The notes under the pieces: model-generated
The model's input: the letters and a program-made list of their open reading frames with translations, nothing else
Databases searched by the model: none
Told to the model about the DNA's origin: nothing
Shown: positions 8,207 to 20,156 of the stretch, in pieces
Layout: each line of letters begins with the position of its first letter
How positions within the stretch are numbered: the stretch's first letter is position 1
Program-made: the position numbers and the translations under genes
NCBI RefSeq assembly: GCF_000069785.1
Contig: NC_010528.1
Coordinates: forward strand, 372,001-436,000
Direction: 5' to 3'
Length of the DNA stretch: 64,000 nucleotides
From: Cupriavidus taiwanensis LMG 19424
Lineage (GTDB): Bacteria; Pseudomonadota; Gammaproteobacteria; Burkholderiales; Burkholderiaceae

Positions 8207-9453
8207 GGCGGGGCTTCCTTTCTTGGTGGGTTGGGGGCACCGGCCCGCGCGGGGCCGCCCTGGCCGGACAGCAGGGATTCGAGCGCCAGCAGGCTGTCCA
8301 GGTTGTGCGCGGGGCGCAGCGCGTCGACATGCGGCAGGATCGCCTGCACGCCGCGCGCCTGCGGCGTGAATCCAGGGTAGCGCAGCAGCGGATTGAGCCA
8401 GACGATGCGGTGCGCAAAGCGGCGCAAGCGAGCCATTTCGTCGCCGAGCAGGTCGATCTGCTCGTGGTCGAGCCCGTCGGTGACCAGTAGCACGGTGGCG
8501 CGCCCGGACAGCGTGCGCCGCGCCCAGTGGCGGTTGAAGCTCGCCAGCGCGGCGCCGATGCGGGTGCCGCCGGCCCAGTCGCGCACCTGGCCGGTGATCA
8601 CGGCGACGGCCTCGTCCGGGTCGCGTTCGCGCAGCGAGCGGGTGATGTTGGTCAGCCGCGTGCCGAACAGGAACACCGACATCCGCTCGCGCGACTGCAT
8701 CAGCGCATGGCAGAAGTACAGCACCGCGCGCGAGTACTGGCTCATCGAGCCGGAGATGTCGAGCAGCAGCACCACCGGCGGCTTGCGCTCGGCATGCTTG
8801 CGGAATTTCCAGCGCAGCCACTCGCCGTGCTGGCGCACCGCCAGGCGCGCGCTGGCGCGCAGGTCGGCGTGGGTGCCGCAGGTGGCGGCGCGCAGCCGGC
8901 GCGTGCGCTGCAGCGCCAGATGGGCGCGGCGGGTGCGCACCAGGTGCTGCAGCGCGCGCCATTCCTGCGCGCTCAGGGTCTCGAAATCGCGCTGCGCCAG
9001 GCGCTCCTGGTCGGAGAAGGTCAGCGGCACGTGGATCCTTTCCGCCTCGGCCTGCGCCGGGCGCGATGGCATTTCCGGCTGGCGCGCGGCCAGCGCATCG
9101 GCCAGTCGGTTGCTGCGCTTGGGCGGCGGCGTGCCCGCGTCCACGCGCGGCAGCAACAGCGCACGCAGCTTGCCTTCCCAGTCGGGGTCGCGCCAGAACA
9201 GGTCGAAGGCCGCATCGAACAGCGGACGCTGGTCGGGGCCGGACAGCACCAGCGCCGCCAGCGCGGCGCGCACCTCGTCGCGCTGGCCGATATCGACCAG
9301 TCGCAGCGCGGTCAGTGCATCGGCCGCGTGCGCCGGCGACAGCGCAAAGCCGCCGTCGCGCAGCAGCCGCATGAAGTGGGTGACGTTGCGCGCCAGCACC
9401 GGCAGTGCCGTTCGCGGACCGCCGCCGTGCGCGCCGGCGTGCAGCATCGGCAC
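8197..9453 (-). CDS. coxE: VWA-domain CoxE-like protein
   Basis: A 418-residue protein with a helical N-terminal half and a C-terminal von Willebrand A domain. The MIDAS motif DISGSMSQYS lies near residue 232, followed by TDGLDHEQ, which completes the metal site. CoxE works with the MoxR AAA+ ATPase CoxD to remodel the hydroxylase and mature its Cu/Mo or Mo site. Here coxD ends three bases before coxE begins. The extended Ala/Pro-rich C-terminus (about 20 residues) has no assigned role. Strict gene order coxD-coxE-coxG supports the call. Confidence 0.9.
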   Translation of the reverse strand: MPMLHAGAHGGGPRTALPVLARNVTHFMRLLRDGGFALSPAHAADALTALRLVDIGQRDEVRAALAALVLSGPDQRPLFDAAFDLFWRDPDWEGKLRALLLPRVDAGTPPPKRSNRLADALAARQPEMPSRPAQAEAERIHVPLTFSDQERLAQRDFETLSAQEWRALQHLVRTRRAHLALQRTRRLRAATCGTHADLRASARLAVRQHGEWLRWKFRKHAERKPPVVLLLDISGSMSQYSRAVLYFCHALMQSRERMSVFLFGTRLTNITRSLRERDPDEAVAVITGQVRDWAGGTRIGAALASFNRHWARRTLSGRATVLLVTDGLDHEQIDLLGDEMARLRRFAHRIVWLNPLLRYPGFTPQARGVQAILPHVDALRPAHNLDSLLALESLLSGQGGPARAGAPNPPRKEAPPWK

Positions 9454-9456
9454 GGC

Positions 9457-10353
9457 TCAGGCTCCCGGCGTGGCGCCCGCCAGCAATTCCGCCACGGTAG
9501 GGCCGTCGACGCGCGCCAGGTCGTCCTGGTACTTGAGCAGCACGCCCAGCGTATCGCGCACGGACTGCGGATCGAGTTCGGTGGTGCCCAGCGCCGCCAG
9601 CGCACGGCACCAGTCGATGGCCTCGGCGATGCCGGGCGCCTTGAACAGGTCGATGCCGCGCAACCGGTGCACGAAGTCGATCGCCTGCGCCTGCAGCGCG
9701 GCGGCGGCCTCGGGCGCGCGCGCCGCGACAATCTGCAGTTCGCGGTCGCGCTCCGGATAGCCCACCCACTGGTACAGGCAGCGGCGCTTGAGCGCGTCGT
9801 GGACTTCGCGCGTGCGGTTGGAGGTGATCACGATCAGCGGCGGGCGCTCGGCGCGGATCACGCCGATCTCGGGGATCGAAACCTGGAATTCGGACAGCAC
9901 CTCGAGCAGGAAGGCCTCGAACGGTTCGTCCGCGCGGTCGATCTCGTCGATCAGCAGCACGCGCGGCACGCCCGGTGCGGCGGGGTCGGGCAGCAGCGAC
10001 TCCAGCAGCGGGCGCTTGAGCAGGTAGTCGTCGTGGTACAGCGACTGCGCCTCGGGCCGTTCGCCGCGGGCCTCCGCCAGCCGCAGCGCCATGATCTGGC
10101 GCGGGTAGTCCCATTCGTAGAGCGCGCTGGCGGCATCGAGGCCCTCATAGCACTGCAGCCGCAGCAGCCGCGTGCCGAGCACGCCCGCCATGGCTTGCGC
10201 CAGCGCGGTCTTGCCGACGCCGGGCTCGCCTTCGAGGAACAGCGGGCGCTGCATGCGCAGCGCGAGGTAGAGCACCGTGGCGGTTTCGCGGTCGGCGAAG
10301 TATTGCTGGTGTGCGAGCTGGGCGAGGGTGTGGTCGATGGAGGTTGGGAGCAT
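9457..10353 (-). CDS. coxD: MoxR-type AAA+ ATPase CoxD
   Basis: A 298-residue AAA+ chaperone with Walker A GEPGVGKTAL near residue 36, Walker B VLLIDEIDRAD near 132, and sensor 1 IVITSNRTREV near 172. With CoxE it is thought to unfold or remodel the apo-hydroxylase so that the metal centre can be built. I place the start at ATG 10353 (MLPTSIDHTL). The frame stays open to 10470, but the extra 39 residues would be a translation of the REP-like repeat and should not be annotated. No strong Shine-Dalgarno precedes 10353. A repeat pair separates it from coxM. Confidence 0.9.
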   Translation of the reverse strand: MLPTSIDHTLAQLAHQQYFADRETATVLYLALRMQRPLFLEGEPGVGKTALAQAMAGVLGTRLLRLQCYEGLDAASALYEWDYPRQIMALRLAEARGERPEAQSLYHDDYLLKRPLLESLLPDPAAPGVPRVLLIDEIDRADEPFEAFLLEVLSEFQVSIPEIGVIRAERPPLIVITSNRTREVHDALKRRCLYQWVGYPERDRELQIVAARAPEAAAALQAQAIDFVHRLRGIDLFKAPGIAEAIDWCRALAALGTTELDPQSVRDTLGVLLKYQDDLARVDGPTVAELLAGATPGA

Positions 10354-10399
10354 GAAGCGATTGTGTGTGCCGACGCAACCAGCGCGCCGTCGGTTTGCT

Positions 10400-10517
10400 C
10401 CCCTCTCCCGCTTGCGGGAGAGGGGCGGGGGAGAGGGCAGGAGGTTCGCCCGCGACAACGCCTGATTCAAGCGCCGGCCCTCTCCCCCAACCCCTCTCCC
10501 GCCAGGCGGGAGAGGGG
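10400..10517. repeat. REP-like inverted pair inside the cox operon
   Basis: One palindrome at 10400-10425 is followed by CGGGGGAGAGGG. A second, in inverted orientation at 10491-10517, is preceded by CCCTCTCCCCCAA. The two units are reverse complements of each other with about 40 bases between them. They lie between coxM and coxD, so the element divides structural (SLM) from maturation (DEG) genes. Confidence 0.85.
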
Positions 10518-10543
10518 AGACAACATGCGGCAGTAGAGAAACG

Positions 10544-11344
10544 CTATCCCTTCACCGCCGCTTCCACCGCCCTGGCCGCCAGCACCGGAATCAGATGCGC
10601 CCGGTACTCCGCCGACGCATGCAGGTCGGTATTCAGCGTCCCCGCGTCGACCTTCACGCCACGCGCCGCCTGCGCGCTGAAGTCGGCCGACAGCGCCTGC
10701 TCCAGCGGCTGGCACCGGAACACGCTGTCGGCGGCTCCGGTGACCGCCACGCGCACCGTATTCCCGGAGCGCGCCACCATCACCCCCACCAGCGCAAAGC
10801 GCGAGGCAGGATTGCGGAACTTCACATAGGCCGCCTGATCCGGGATCGGGAACCGCACCGCGGTGATCAGCTCGTCGGGTTCCAGCGCGGTCTCGTAGAG
10901 GCCCTTGAAGAAGTCATCCGCCGCGATGCTGCGCCGGTCGGTGACCACGGTGGCGCCCAGCCCCAGCACCGCCGCGGGGTAGCACGCCGCCGGATCATCG
11001 TTCGCCAGCGCGCCGCCGATGGTGCCCATCGCGCGCACCTGCCGGTCGCCGATGCCGCCGGCCAGCGCGGCCAGCGCGGGGATGCGCTCGCGCACCGTGG
11101 CGTTCTCGGCCACGTCGGCATGGCGCGCAGCGGCGCCGATGGCGATCTCGTTGCCGTCGACGCGGATCTCGGCCATGCCGGGAATACGCGCCACGTCGAC
11201 CAGCGTCGAAGGCGACGCCAGCCGCAGCTTCATTGCCGCCAACAGGCTCTGGCCGCCGCCGAGGAACTTGGCGTCGGGATCGGCCTTGAGCTTGGCCACC
11301 GCCGCCTTGGCATCCGCGGCGCGTTCAAAGTTGAATGCGTACAT
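10544..11344 (-). CDS. coxM: Medium (FAD-binding) subunit of a CODH-type molybdenum hydroxylase
   Basis: A 266-residue FAD-binding subunit that carries electrons from the Fe-S subunit to the acceptor. FAD motifs are FLGGGQSLLAAMKLRL near residue 27 and the second pyrophosphate loop TIGGALANDDPA near 110, both typical of CoxM/CutM. The start is ATG 11344 (MYAFNFERAADAK) with AAAGGAAA just upstream. A longer frame reaching 11410 would read through a genomic repeat. The gene follows coxL but is separated from it by about 105 bases containing an inverted repeat. The S-L-M order is that of form II rather than form I (M-S-L) operons. Confidence 0.92.
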   Translation of the reverse strand: MYAFNFERAADAKAAVAKLKADPDAKFLGGGQSLLAAMKLRLASPSTLVDVARIPGMAEIRVDGNEIAIGAAARHADVAENATVRERIPALAALAGGIGDRQVRAMGTIGGALANDDPAACYPAAVLGLGATVVTDRRSIAADDFFKGLYETALEPDELITAVRFPIPDQAAYVKFRNPASRFALVGVMVARSGNTVRVAVTGAADSVFRCQPLEQALSADFSAQAARGVKVDAGTLNTDLHASAEYRAHLIPVLAARAVEAAVKG

Positions 11345-11364
11345 GTCGGTTTCCTTTTGCTTGT

Positions 11365-11443
11365 CGTTCCCGCGCAGGCGGGAACCCAGTGTCTTTGTCA
11401 GCGGTTGCAAAAGTCGCTGGGCTCCCGCCTTCGCGGGAGCGAC
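11365..11443. repeat. Inverted repeat between coxL and coxM
   Basis: The left arm (11365-11389) and right arm (11417-11443) are near-perfect reverse complements, and each arm is itself a small hairpin with core TCCCGCG..AGGCGGGA. About 27 bases separate them. The unit differs in sequence from the CCCCTCTCCC family. Units of this CGTTCCCGCG type are, from memory, dispersed in many Burkholderiales genomes. It could form a large hairpin in the cox mRNA. Confidence 0.75.
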
Positions 11444-11449
11444 GGCATA

Positions 11450-13828
<2,379 letters not shown>

Positions 13829-13840
13829 GGCGGATCCCCC

Positions 13841-14344
13841 TTATTCGGCGCTGGCGGCACTGGCCGTGCCCTGCATGGCCGCCTGGCCCTGCTGCACCGC
13901 ACGCACGATGTTGTGGTAGCCCGTGCAGCGGCACAGGTTGCCTTCAAGGTGGGCGCGGATGGTGGCGGCGTCGGCGTCGGGATGCTGCTGGACCAGCGCG
14001 GTCGCGCTCATCACCATGCCCGGCGTGCAGAAGCCGCATTGCAGTCCGTGGCATTCGCGGAAGGCTTCCTGCATTGGGTGCAGGGCGTTGCCTGCCCGGT
14101 CGCCGGCCAGTCCTTCGATGGTGGTCACGGTGGCGCCGTCCGCCTGCAGCGCCAGGATGTTGCACGACTTCACCGCGCGGCCATCCAGGTGGACCGTGCA
14201 GGCGCCGCACTGCGCGGTGTCGCAGCCGACGTGGGTGCCGGTCAGGCGCAGCTGTTCGCGCAGGAACTGGACCAGGAGGGTGTTGGGTTCTACCTGCGCG
14301 TCAACGGGCTTGCCGTTGACCGTCAGGCGGATCGGAATCGCCAT
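13841..14344 (-). CDS. coxS: Small (2Fe-2S) subunit of the CODH-type hydroxylase
   Basis: A 167-residue ferredoxin-like subunit with two [2Fe-2S] clusters linking the Mo site to FAD. Plant-type cluster ligands are C41, C46, C49 and C61 (motif [13 protein letters not shown]). The second cluster has C103, C106, C138 and C140 (CGFCTPGM and LCRCTGY). I chose ATG 14344 because GGAGAC lies about seven bases upstream and the protein then has family length. ATG 14356 adds only METS. It is the first gene of the operon, 12 bases before coxL. Confidence 0.94.
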   Translation of the reverse strand: MAIPIRLTVNGKPVDAQVEPNTLLVQFLREQLRLTGTHVGCDTAQCGACTVHLDGRAVKSCNILALQADGATVTTIEGLAGDRAGNALHPMQEAFRECHGLQCGFCTPGMVMSATALVQQHPDADAATIRAHLEGNLCRCTGYHNIVRAVQQGQAAMQGTASAASAE

Positions 14345-14663
14345 GCTTGTCTCCATGTGGGGTGGACGCGCATGACCAATACCCAGATCCCGAAAGCAAA
14401 GCGCGGGACTGGCCACGACGCGGTACTGCCGCTTAAGACGGCTATAGGACGGCTAATTCGTGATATTGGTGCTGCCGCTGCAACTGCTGTAGGTGCGCCA
14501 GCGAACGCTGCGGCCGGCGCATCGGCACGGCCGGCGAACGTTTGGCCGCGACAGGCTCTAACAGTTAATCACAAATCCCGCACAGGTGCCATGTGGTTTG
14601 CCCGCGCCCCGTTTGGGGCACGGCCCGCTAGAATGAGCCGCGCCACCGGCCCTGTTCTCTTAC
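14345..14663. other. Divergent intergenic region coxS / yqaA-like
   Basis: This 319-base gap must contain the promoter of the cox operon and that of the membrane-protein gene. It is noticeably richer in A/T around 14440-14480 and 14555-14580 than its surroundings. A perfect 14-base palindrome, GCCCCGTTTGGGGC, lies at 14606-14619. I saw no confident sigma70 or sigma54 consensus and no coding frame worth keeping. Confidence 0.5.
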
Positions 14664-15242
14664 ATGGAAGCCTTCTTCGACTGGCTGTTTGAAACCATTG
14701 CCTTGCCCAAGGTAGGCCTGCCCGCGATCTTCGTGGTCAGCCTGGTGTCGGCCACCTTGCTGCCGCTCGGCTCCGAGCCGGCCGTGTTCGGCTACGTCAA
14801 GCTCAATCCGCAGATGTTCTGGCCGGCGATCGTGGTGGCCACCGCAGGCAACACCGTCGGCGGCGCGATCGACTGGTGGCTGGGCTACGCCGCCAAGCTG
14901 GCGCTGGTGCGCTACCACAAGCGGCGCCGCGCGCGCGAGCACGAGGCCGAGCACCTGGAGCACCGCGCCCACGCGCGCAAGCCGCCCAAGCCCAAGCTCG
15001 ATGTCCGCTATTTCCGCTGGATGCGCCGGCTGGGCCCGCCCACGCTGCTGCTGTCGTGGCTGCCCGGTGTGGGTGATCCATTGTGCACGTTGGCGGGCTG
15101 GCTGCGGCTGTCGTTCTGGCCCAGCCTGGCCTGGATGGCAGTCGGCAAGTTTCTGCGCTACCTGGTCATGACTGCCGGCCTGATGTGGATTCCGGACACT
15201 TTTTGGCAGAACATTGCGCACACGGTGAAGGCCTGGTTCTGA
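14664..15242 (+). CDS. YqaA-family (DedA/VTT-like) inner membrane protein
   Basis: A 192-residue integral membrane protein of the YqaA/VTT (SNARE-associated) group. Hydrophobic segments are at about residues 18-38, 52-72, 130-150 and 160-180. A long, very basic cytoplasmic loop (KRRRAREHEAEHLEHRAHAR near residue 90) lies between the two halves. The conserved glycine/proline re-entrant features are TLLPLGSEPAV and LLSWLPGVGDPLCTLAG. Related DedA proteins flip lipid carriers or support membrane homeostasis, but the function of this subgroup is unproven. It starts at ATG 14664 with no clear Shine-Dalgarno. Confidence 0.85.
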   Translation: MEAFFDWLFETIALPKVGLPAIFVVSLVSATLLPLGSEPAVFGYVKLNPQMFWPAIVVATAGNTVGGAIDWWLGYAAKLALVRYHKRRRAREHEAEHLEHRAHARKPPKPKLDVRYFRWMRRLGPPTLLLSWLPGVGDPLCTLAGWLRLSFWPSLAWMAVGKFLRYLVMTAGLMWIPDTFWQNIAHTVKAWF

Positions 15243-15360
15243 TCGCTGCGTGGCGCAGGCGCCGTCTTGCGCGTCGGGTCCGACCCGCCAGACAGGCGCT
15301 AATCCCTTGTTCCGACAAGGATTCCGTCATGCTGCGGTGCGGCGAAAGCAGGGCTTGCAG

Positions 15361-15366
15361 TACAAT
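15361..15366 (+). promoter_or_regulatory. Candidate -10 element upstream of the FAD/Fe-S gene
   Basis: TACAAT stands 60 bases before the start codon at 15426 in a region that otherwise lacks a gene. No good -35 hexamer is at the usual distance. A six-base-stem hairpin (15305-15320) just upstream lacks a T-run and could end the preceding transcript only weakly. Confidence 0.35.
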
Positions 15367-15425
15367 CGCCCTTTACTGAACGATTCGCGCACTGTCCCCG
15401 TGCGCAGCAGGAAGCGGTCCCCTCC

Positions 15426-18400
15426 ATGAACGCCCCACTCGTGCTCGACGCCAAGCTCGCCGCGCAGGACGCCCCGCCGCGCCTGCGTGAAATTCCTTAT
15501 AACTACACGTCCTTCTCGGACCGCGAGATTGTCATCCGCCTGCTGGGCGAAGAGGCCTGGCGCATACTGGACGAGCTGCGCAGCGAGCGCCGCACCGGCC
15601 GCTCCGCCCGCATGCTGTACGAGGTGCTGGGCGATATCTGGGTGGTCCGCCGCAATCCCTACCTGCAGGACGACCTGCTGGAAAATCCCAAGCGTCGCCA
15701 GATGCTGGTCAGCGCGCTGCATCACCGCCTGAACGAGATCGAGAAGCGCCGCGCCGCCGACCGTGCCGAGCACGCCGAGCCCGCCGCCGAGGACCGTTCG
15801 CACCGCGTGGAGCAGCTGGTCGCCTTCGCCAAGCAGGCGATCGAGGACTTCAAGAACGAATTCGCCGCCGCCTACGACCTGCGCAAGCGCGCGCAGCGCG
15901 TGCTGGGCCGCGTCACGCAGAAGGACAACATCAAGTTCGACGGGCTGTCGCGCGTGTCGCACGTGACCGACGCCACCGACTGGCGCGTGGAATACCCGTT
16001 CGTGGTGCTGACGCCGGACACCGAGGAAGAGATCGCCGGCCTGGTCAAGGGCTGCTTCGAACTCGGCCTGACCATCATCCCGCGCGGGGGCGGCACCGGC
16101 TACACCGGCGGCGCCGTGCCGCTGACGCCGATGAGCGCGGTGATCAATACCGAGAAGCTGGAGCAGCTGGGTCCGGTCGAGCAGACCGACCTGCCGGGCG
16201 TGCCGCACAAGGTCGCGACCATCTTCTCGGGCGCCGGCGTGGTGACGCGCCGCGTGGCCGATGCCGCCGACAAGGCGGGCCTGGTGTTCGCGGTCGACCC
16301 GACCTCGATCGACGCCTCGTGCATCGGCGGCAATGTCGCCATGAACGCCGGCGGCAAGAAGGCCGTGCTGTGGGGCACCGCGCTCGACAACCTGGCCTGG
16401 TGGCGCATGGTGGACCCGGAAGGCAACTGGCTGGAAATTACCCGGCTGGACCACAACCTGGGCAAGATCCACGACGTACCGGTGGCCACCTTCGAGCTGA
16501 AGTGGTCCGACGGCAACCGCGCGCCGGGCGAGAAGGTGCTGCGCACCGAGACGCTCGCCATCGAAGGCCGCAAGTTCCGCAAGGAAGGCCTGGGCAAGGA
16601 CGTCACCGACAAGTTCCTGGCCGGCCTGCCCGGCGTGCAGAAGGAAGGCTGCGATGGCATCATCACCAGCGCGCGCTGGATCCTGCACCGCATGCCGAAG
16701 CACATCCGCACCGTGTGCCTGGAGTTCTTCGGCCAGGCGCGCGACGCCATCCCCAGCATCGTCGAGATCAAGGACTTCCTCGACGCCGAGACCAAAAAGC
16801 CCGGCGGCGCCATCCTGGCCGGCCTTGAGCACCTGGACGAGCGCTACCTGCGCGCGGTCGGCTACGCCACCAAGAGCAAGCGCAACGCCTTCCCGAAGAT
16901 GGTGCTGATCGGCGATATCGTCGGCGACGATGAAGACGCCGTGGCGCGCGCCACCTCGGAAGTGATCCGCATGGCCAACGGCAAGAGCGGCGAGGGCTTT
17001 ATCGCCGTCAGCCCGGAGGCGCGCAAGAAGTTCTGGCTCGACCGCTCGCGCACCGCCGCGATCGCGAAGCACACCAACGCCTTCAAGATCAACGAAGACG
17101 TGGTGATCCCGCTCAACCGCATGGGCGAGTACACCGACGGCATCGAGCGCATCAATATCGAGCTGTCGATCAAGAGCAAGCTGCAGCTGGTCGACGCGCT
17201 GGAAGCGTTCTTCGCGCGCGGCAACCTGCCGCTGGGCCGCAGCGACGACGCCAACGAAATCCCCAGCGCCGAACTGCTGGAAGACCGCGTGCAGCACGCG
17301 CTGACGCTGCTGCGCGAGATCCGCGCGCGCTGGCGCTACCTGCAAGACCACCTCGACACGCCGCTGGCGCAGGCCAAGGCCTCGCTGATCGGGCACGGTC
17401 TGGGCCTGCTGGGCCAGGAATTCGAGGCGCGGCTGCACCAGCAGCCGGACGCCAGCGTGTTCCACCTGCTGCAGGACCGCACCATCCGCGTGTCGTGGAA
17501 GAACGAGATCCGCGCCGAGCTGCGCAAGATCTTCAACGGTGGCGAATTCAAGCCGATCCTGGACGAAGCGCAGAAGATCCACAAGCAGGTGCTGCGCGGC
17601 CGCGTCTTCGTCGCGCTGCACATGCACGCCGGCGACGGCAACGTGCACACCAACATCCCCGTCAACTCCGACGACTACGACATGCTGCAGGACGCGCACC
17701 GCGCGGTGGCCCGCATCATGGACCTGGCGCGTTCGCTCGACGGCGTGATCTCGGGCGAGCACGGCATCGGCATCACCAAGCTGGAGTTCCTGACCGAGGC
17801 AGAGATCGGCGACTTCCGCGCCTACAAGCAGAAGGTCGATCCGCAGGGCCGCTTCAACAAGGGCAAGCTGCTGCCGGGCGCCGACCTGCGCAATGCCTAC
17901 ACGCCGTCGTTCGGGCTGATGGGGCATGAGTCGCTGATCATGCAGCAGAGCGACATCGGCGCCATTGCCGAAAGCGTCAAGGACTGCCTGCGCTGCGGCA
18001 AGTGCAAGCCGGTGTGCGCCACCCACGTGCCGCGCGCCAACCTGCTGTACAGCCCGCGCAACAAGATCCTGGCCACGTCGCTGCTGGTCGAGGCCTTCCT
18101 GTATGAAGAGCAGACCCGCCGCGGCATCTCGGTCAAGCACTGGGACGAGTTCTCCGACGTGGCCGACCACTGCACCGTGTGCCACAAGTGCGTGACGCCG
18201 TGTCCGGTCAAGATCGACTTCGGCGACGTGTCGATGAACATGCGCAACCTGCTGCGCAAGATGGGGCAGAAGAAGTTCAACCCCGGCACTGCGGCGTCGA
18301 TGTTCTTCCTCAACGCCACCAATCCCGAGACCATCAACCTGACCCGCAAGGTCATGATCGACTGGGGTTACAAGGCGCAGCGCCTGGGCAACGACGTCCT

Positions 18401-19400
18401 GAAGAAGATCGCGAAGAAGCAGACCGCGCATCCGCCCGCGACGGTGGGCAAGCCGCCGGTGCGCGAGCAGGTGATCCACTTCATCAACAAGAAGATGCCG
18501 GGCAACCTGCCCAAGAAGACCGCGCGCGCGCTGCTCGACATCGAAGACAACGAGATCGTGCCGATCATCCGCGACCCGAAGGCGACCACGCCGGAAACGG
18601 AAGCGGTGTTCTACTTCCCGGGCTGCGGCTCGGAGCGGCTGTTCTCGCAGGTCGGGCTGGCCACGCAGGCGATGCTGTGGCACGTGGGCGTGCAGACCGT
18701 GCTGCCGCCGGGCTACCTGTGCTGCGGTTATCCGCAGCGCGGCAACGGCCAGTACGACAAGGCCGAGAAGATCGTCACCGACAACCGCGTGCTGTTCCAC
18801 CGCGTGGCCAACACGCTGAACTACCTCGACATCAAGACCGTGGTGGTCAGCTGCGGCACCTGCTACGACCAGCTCGCCGGGTATGAATTCGACAAGATCT
18901 TCCCCGGCTGCCGCATCATCGACATCCACGAGTACCTGCTCGAGAAGGGCGTCAAGCTGGAAGGCGTGACCGGTACGCGCTACATGTACCACGATCCCTG
19001 CCACACGCCGATCAAGACCGTCGATCCCACCAAGCTGGTCAACGACCTGATGGGCGGCAACGCCGGCCTGGGCAAGATCGAGAAGAACGAGCGCTGCTGC
19101 GGGGAATCGGGCACGCTGGCGGTGACGCGTCCCGACATTTCGACGCAGGTCCGCTTCCGCAAGGAAGAAGAGATGACCAGGGGCGCCGACAAGCTGCGCG
19201 CCGACGGCTTCACCGGCGACGTCAAGATCCTGACCAGCTGCCCGTCGTGCCTGCAGGGCCTGTCGCGCTACAAGGAAGATGCGTCGGTGCAGGCGGACTA
19301 CATCGTGATCGAGATGGCCAAGCACCTGCTGGGCGAGAACTGGATGCCCGAGTATGTGGCGAAGGCCAATGCGGGTGGTATCGAGCGGGTGCTGGTGTAA
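15426..19400 (+). CDS. Fused FAD-linked oxidase / Fe-S heterodisulfide-reductase-like dehydrogenase (DUF3683)
   Basis: A very large flavo-iron-sulfur protein of 1324 residues. Residues 1-170 match the DUF3683-type N-terminal region. An FAD PCMH domain follows ([16 protein letters not shown] near 220 and [12 protein letters not shown] near 303), then the FAD-oxidase C domain ([14 protein letters not shown] near 735, GEHGIGITK near 778). Two [4Fe-4S] motifs come next, [11 protein letters not shown] at 854 and [12 protein letters not shown] at 916. Two CCG domains end the protein ([42 protein letters not shown]). It resembles D-lactate or glycolate dehydrogenases with GlcD- and GlcF-like modules in one chain and should oxidise a D-2-hydroxyacid to the respiratory chain. 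The exact substrate is unknown. No signal peptide. Confidence 0.88.
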   Translation: MNAPLVLDAKLAAQDAPPRLREIPYNYTSFSDREIVIRLLGEEAWRILDELRSERRTGRSARMLYEVLGDIWVVRRNPYLQDDLLENPKRRQMLVSALHHRLNEIEKRRAADRAEHAEPAAEDRSHRVEQLVAFAKQAIEDFKNEFAAAYDLRKRAQRVLGRVTQKDNIKFDGLSRVSHVTDATDWRVEYPFVVLTPDTEEEIAGLVKGCFELGLTIIPRGGGTGYTGGAVPLTPMSAVINTEKLEQLGPVEQTDLPGVPHKVATIFSGAGVVTRRVADAADKAGLVFAVDPTSIDASCIGGNVAMNAGGKKAVLWGTALDNLAWWRMVDPEGNWLEITRLDHNLGKIHDVPVATFELKWSDGNRAPGEKVLRTETLAIEGRKFRKEGLGKDVTDKFLAGLPGVQKEGCDGIITSARWILHRMPKHIRTVCLEFFGQARDAIPSIVEIKDFLDAETKKPGGAILAGLEHLDERYLRAVGYATKSKRNAFPKMVLIGDIVGDDEDAVARATSEVIRMANGKSGEGFIAVSPEARKKFWLDRSRTAAIAKHTNAFKINEDVVIPLNRMGEYTDGIERINIELSIKSKLQLVDALEAFFARGNLPLGRSDDANEIPSAELLEDRVQHALTLLREIRARWRYLQDHLDTPLAQAKASLIGHGLGLLGQEFEARLHQQPDASVFHLLQDRTIRVSWKNEIRAELRKIFNGGEFKPILDEAQKIHKQVLRGRVFVALHMHAGDGNVHTNIPVNSDDYDMLQDAHRAVARIMDLARSLDGVISGEHGIGITKLEFLTEAEIGDFRAYKQKVDPQGRFNKGKLLPGADLRNAYTPSFGLMGHESLIMQQSDIGAIAESVKDCLRCGKCKPVCATHVPRANLLYSPRNKILATSLLVEAFLYEEQTRRGISVKHWDEFSDVADHCTVCHKCVTPCPVKIDFGDVSMNMRNLLRKMGQKKFNPGTAASMFFLNATNPETINLTRKVMIDWGYKAQRLGNDVLKKIAKKQTAHPPATVGKPPVREQVIHFINKKMPGNLPKKTARALLDIEDNEIVPIIRDPKATTPETEAVFYFPGCGSERLFSQVGLATQAMLWHVGVQTVLPPGYLCCGYPQRGNGQYDKAEKIVTDNRVLFHRVANTLNYLDIKTVVVSCGTCYDQLAGYEFDKIFPGCRIIDIHEYLLEKGVKLEGVTGTRYMYHDPCHTPIKTVDPTKLVNDLMGGNAGLGKIEKNERCCGESGTLAVTRPDISTQVRFRKEEEMTRGADKLRADGFTGDVKILTSCPSCLQGLSRYKEDASVQADYIVIEMAKHLLGENWMPEYVAKANAGGIERVLV

Positions 19401-19435
19401 GGCCTGACGGCGCCGACTCTTGCCGCTGGTTTTCT

Positions 19436-19557
19436 CCCCTCTCCCGCGAGCGGGAGAGGGGCGGGGGAGAGGGCCGGCGCATCGCATGGCGACGGCGGTC
19501 ACTTTGTGGATGCTCCCGCCCTCTCCCCCAACCCCTCTCCCGCAGGCGGGAAAGGGG
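19436..19557. repeat. REP-like inverted pair
   Basis: The first palindrome (19436-19461) is followed by CGGGGGAGAGGGC. The second (19532-19557), in inverted orientation, is preceded by CCCTCTCCCCCAA and has a GCAGGC loop and one A-for-G change in the right arm. It lies between the FAD/Fe-S gene and the HIT gene, close to the stop codon of the former. Confidence 0.85.
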
Positions 19558-19589
19558 GACAACACTCAGCGTGAAAGGTAGCGCGCCGC

Positions 19590-20027
19590 ATGATCAAAAG
19601 CCCCAACTGCCCCCTCTGCGAAACCGACGGCGGCGAACTGGTCTGGATGGGCGACCGCGCCCGCCTGATCCTGGTCGAGCATGACCGTTTCCCCGGCTTC
19701 TGCCGCATCGTCTGGAACGACCACGTGGCCGAGCTGAGCGACCTGGACGAGGGCGACCAGGCCTGGCTGATGCGGCTGGTCGCGCGCGTCGAGCGGGTGG
19801 TGCGCGAGGTGATGACGCCCGACAAGGTCAACCTGGCCGCATTCGGCAATATGGTGCCGCACCTGCACTGGCACATCATCCCGCGCTACCGCTGGGATAC
19901 GCACTTCCCCGAGGCGATCTGGGCCGCGCCGCAGCGCGCGGCGGATGCCGTGCGCGTGCGGGAACTGGCCAGCCGGCTGCCGGCGCTGCGTACGGCGCTG
20001 GCGCTGGTCGAAGCGGGCGACGCCTGA
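19590..20027 (+). CDS. HIT-family hydrolase
   Basis: A 145-residue histidine-triad protein. It begins with the zinc-like pair CPLCETDGG, and the catalytic triad stretch PHLHWHIIPRY is near residue 89. HIT proteins of this branch hydrolyse dinucleoside polyphosphates (Ap4A-like) or nucleoside phosphoramidates. It stands 32 bases after a repeat element and 130 bases before the ABC exporter gene. The substrate cannot be fixed from sequence. Confidence 0.87.
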   Translation: MIKSPNCPLCETDGGELVWMGDRARLILVEHDRFPGFCRIVWNDHVAELSDLDEGDQAWLMRLVARVERVVREVMTPDKVNLAAFGNMVPHLHWHIIPRYRWDTHFPEAIWAAPQRAADAVRVRELASRLPALRTALALVEAGDA

Positions 20028-20156
20028 AGGCGGGCGCGGAACCCGCGCCCGCCGGCAACCGTCTGAATGCAGATGCCGCCGCGGTCGCGCCTGCGCCGCG
20101 GCACCAGAACAACAGGCCCGGCCACGCATCGCGCTGGCGGGCAGAAAGCTGCCGCT

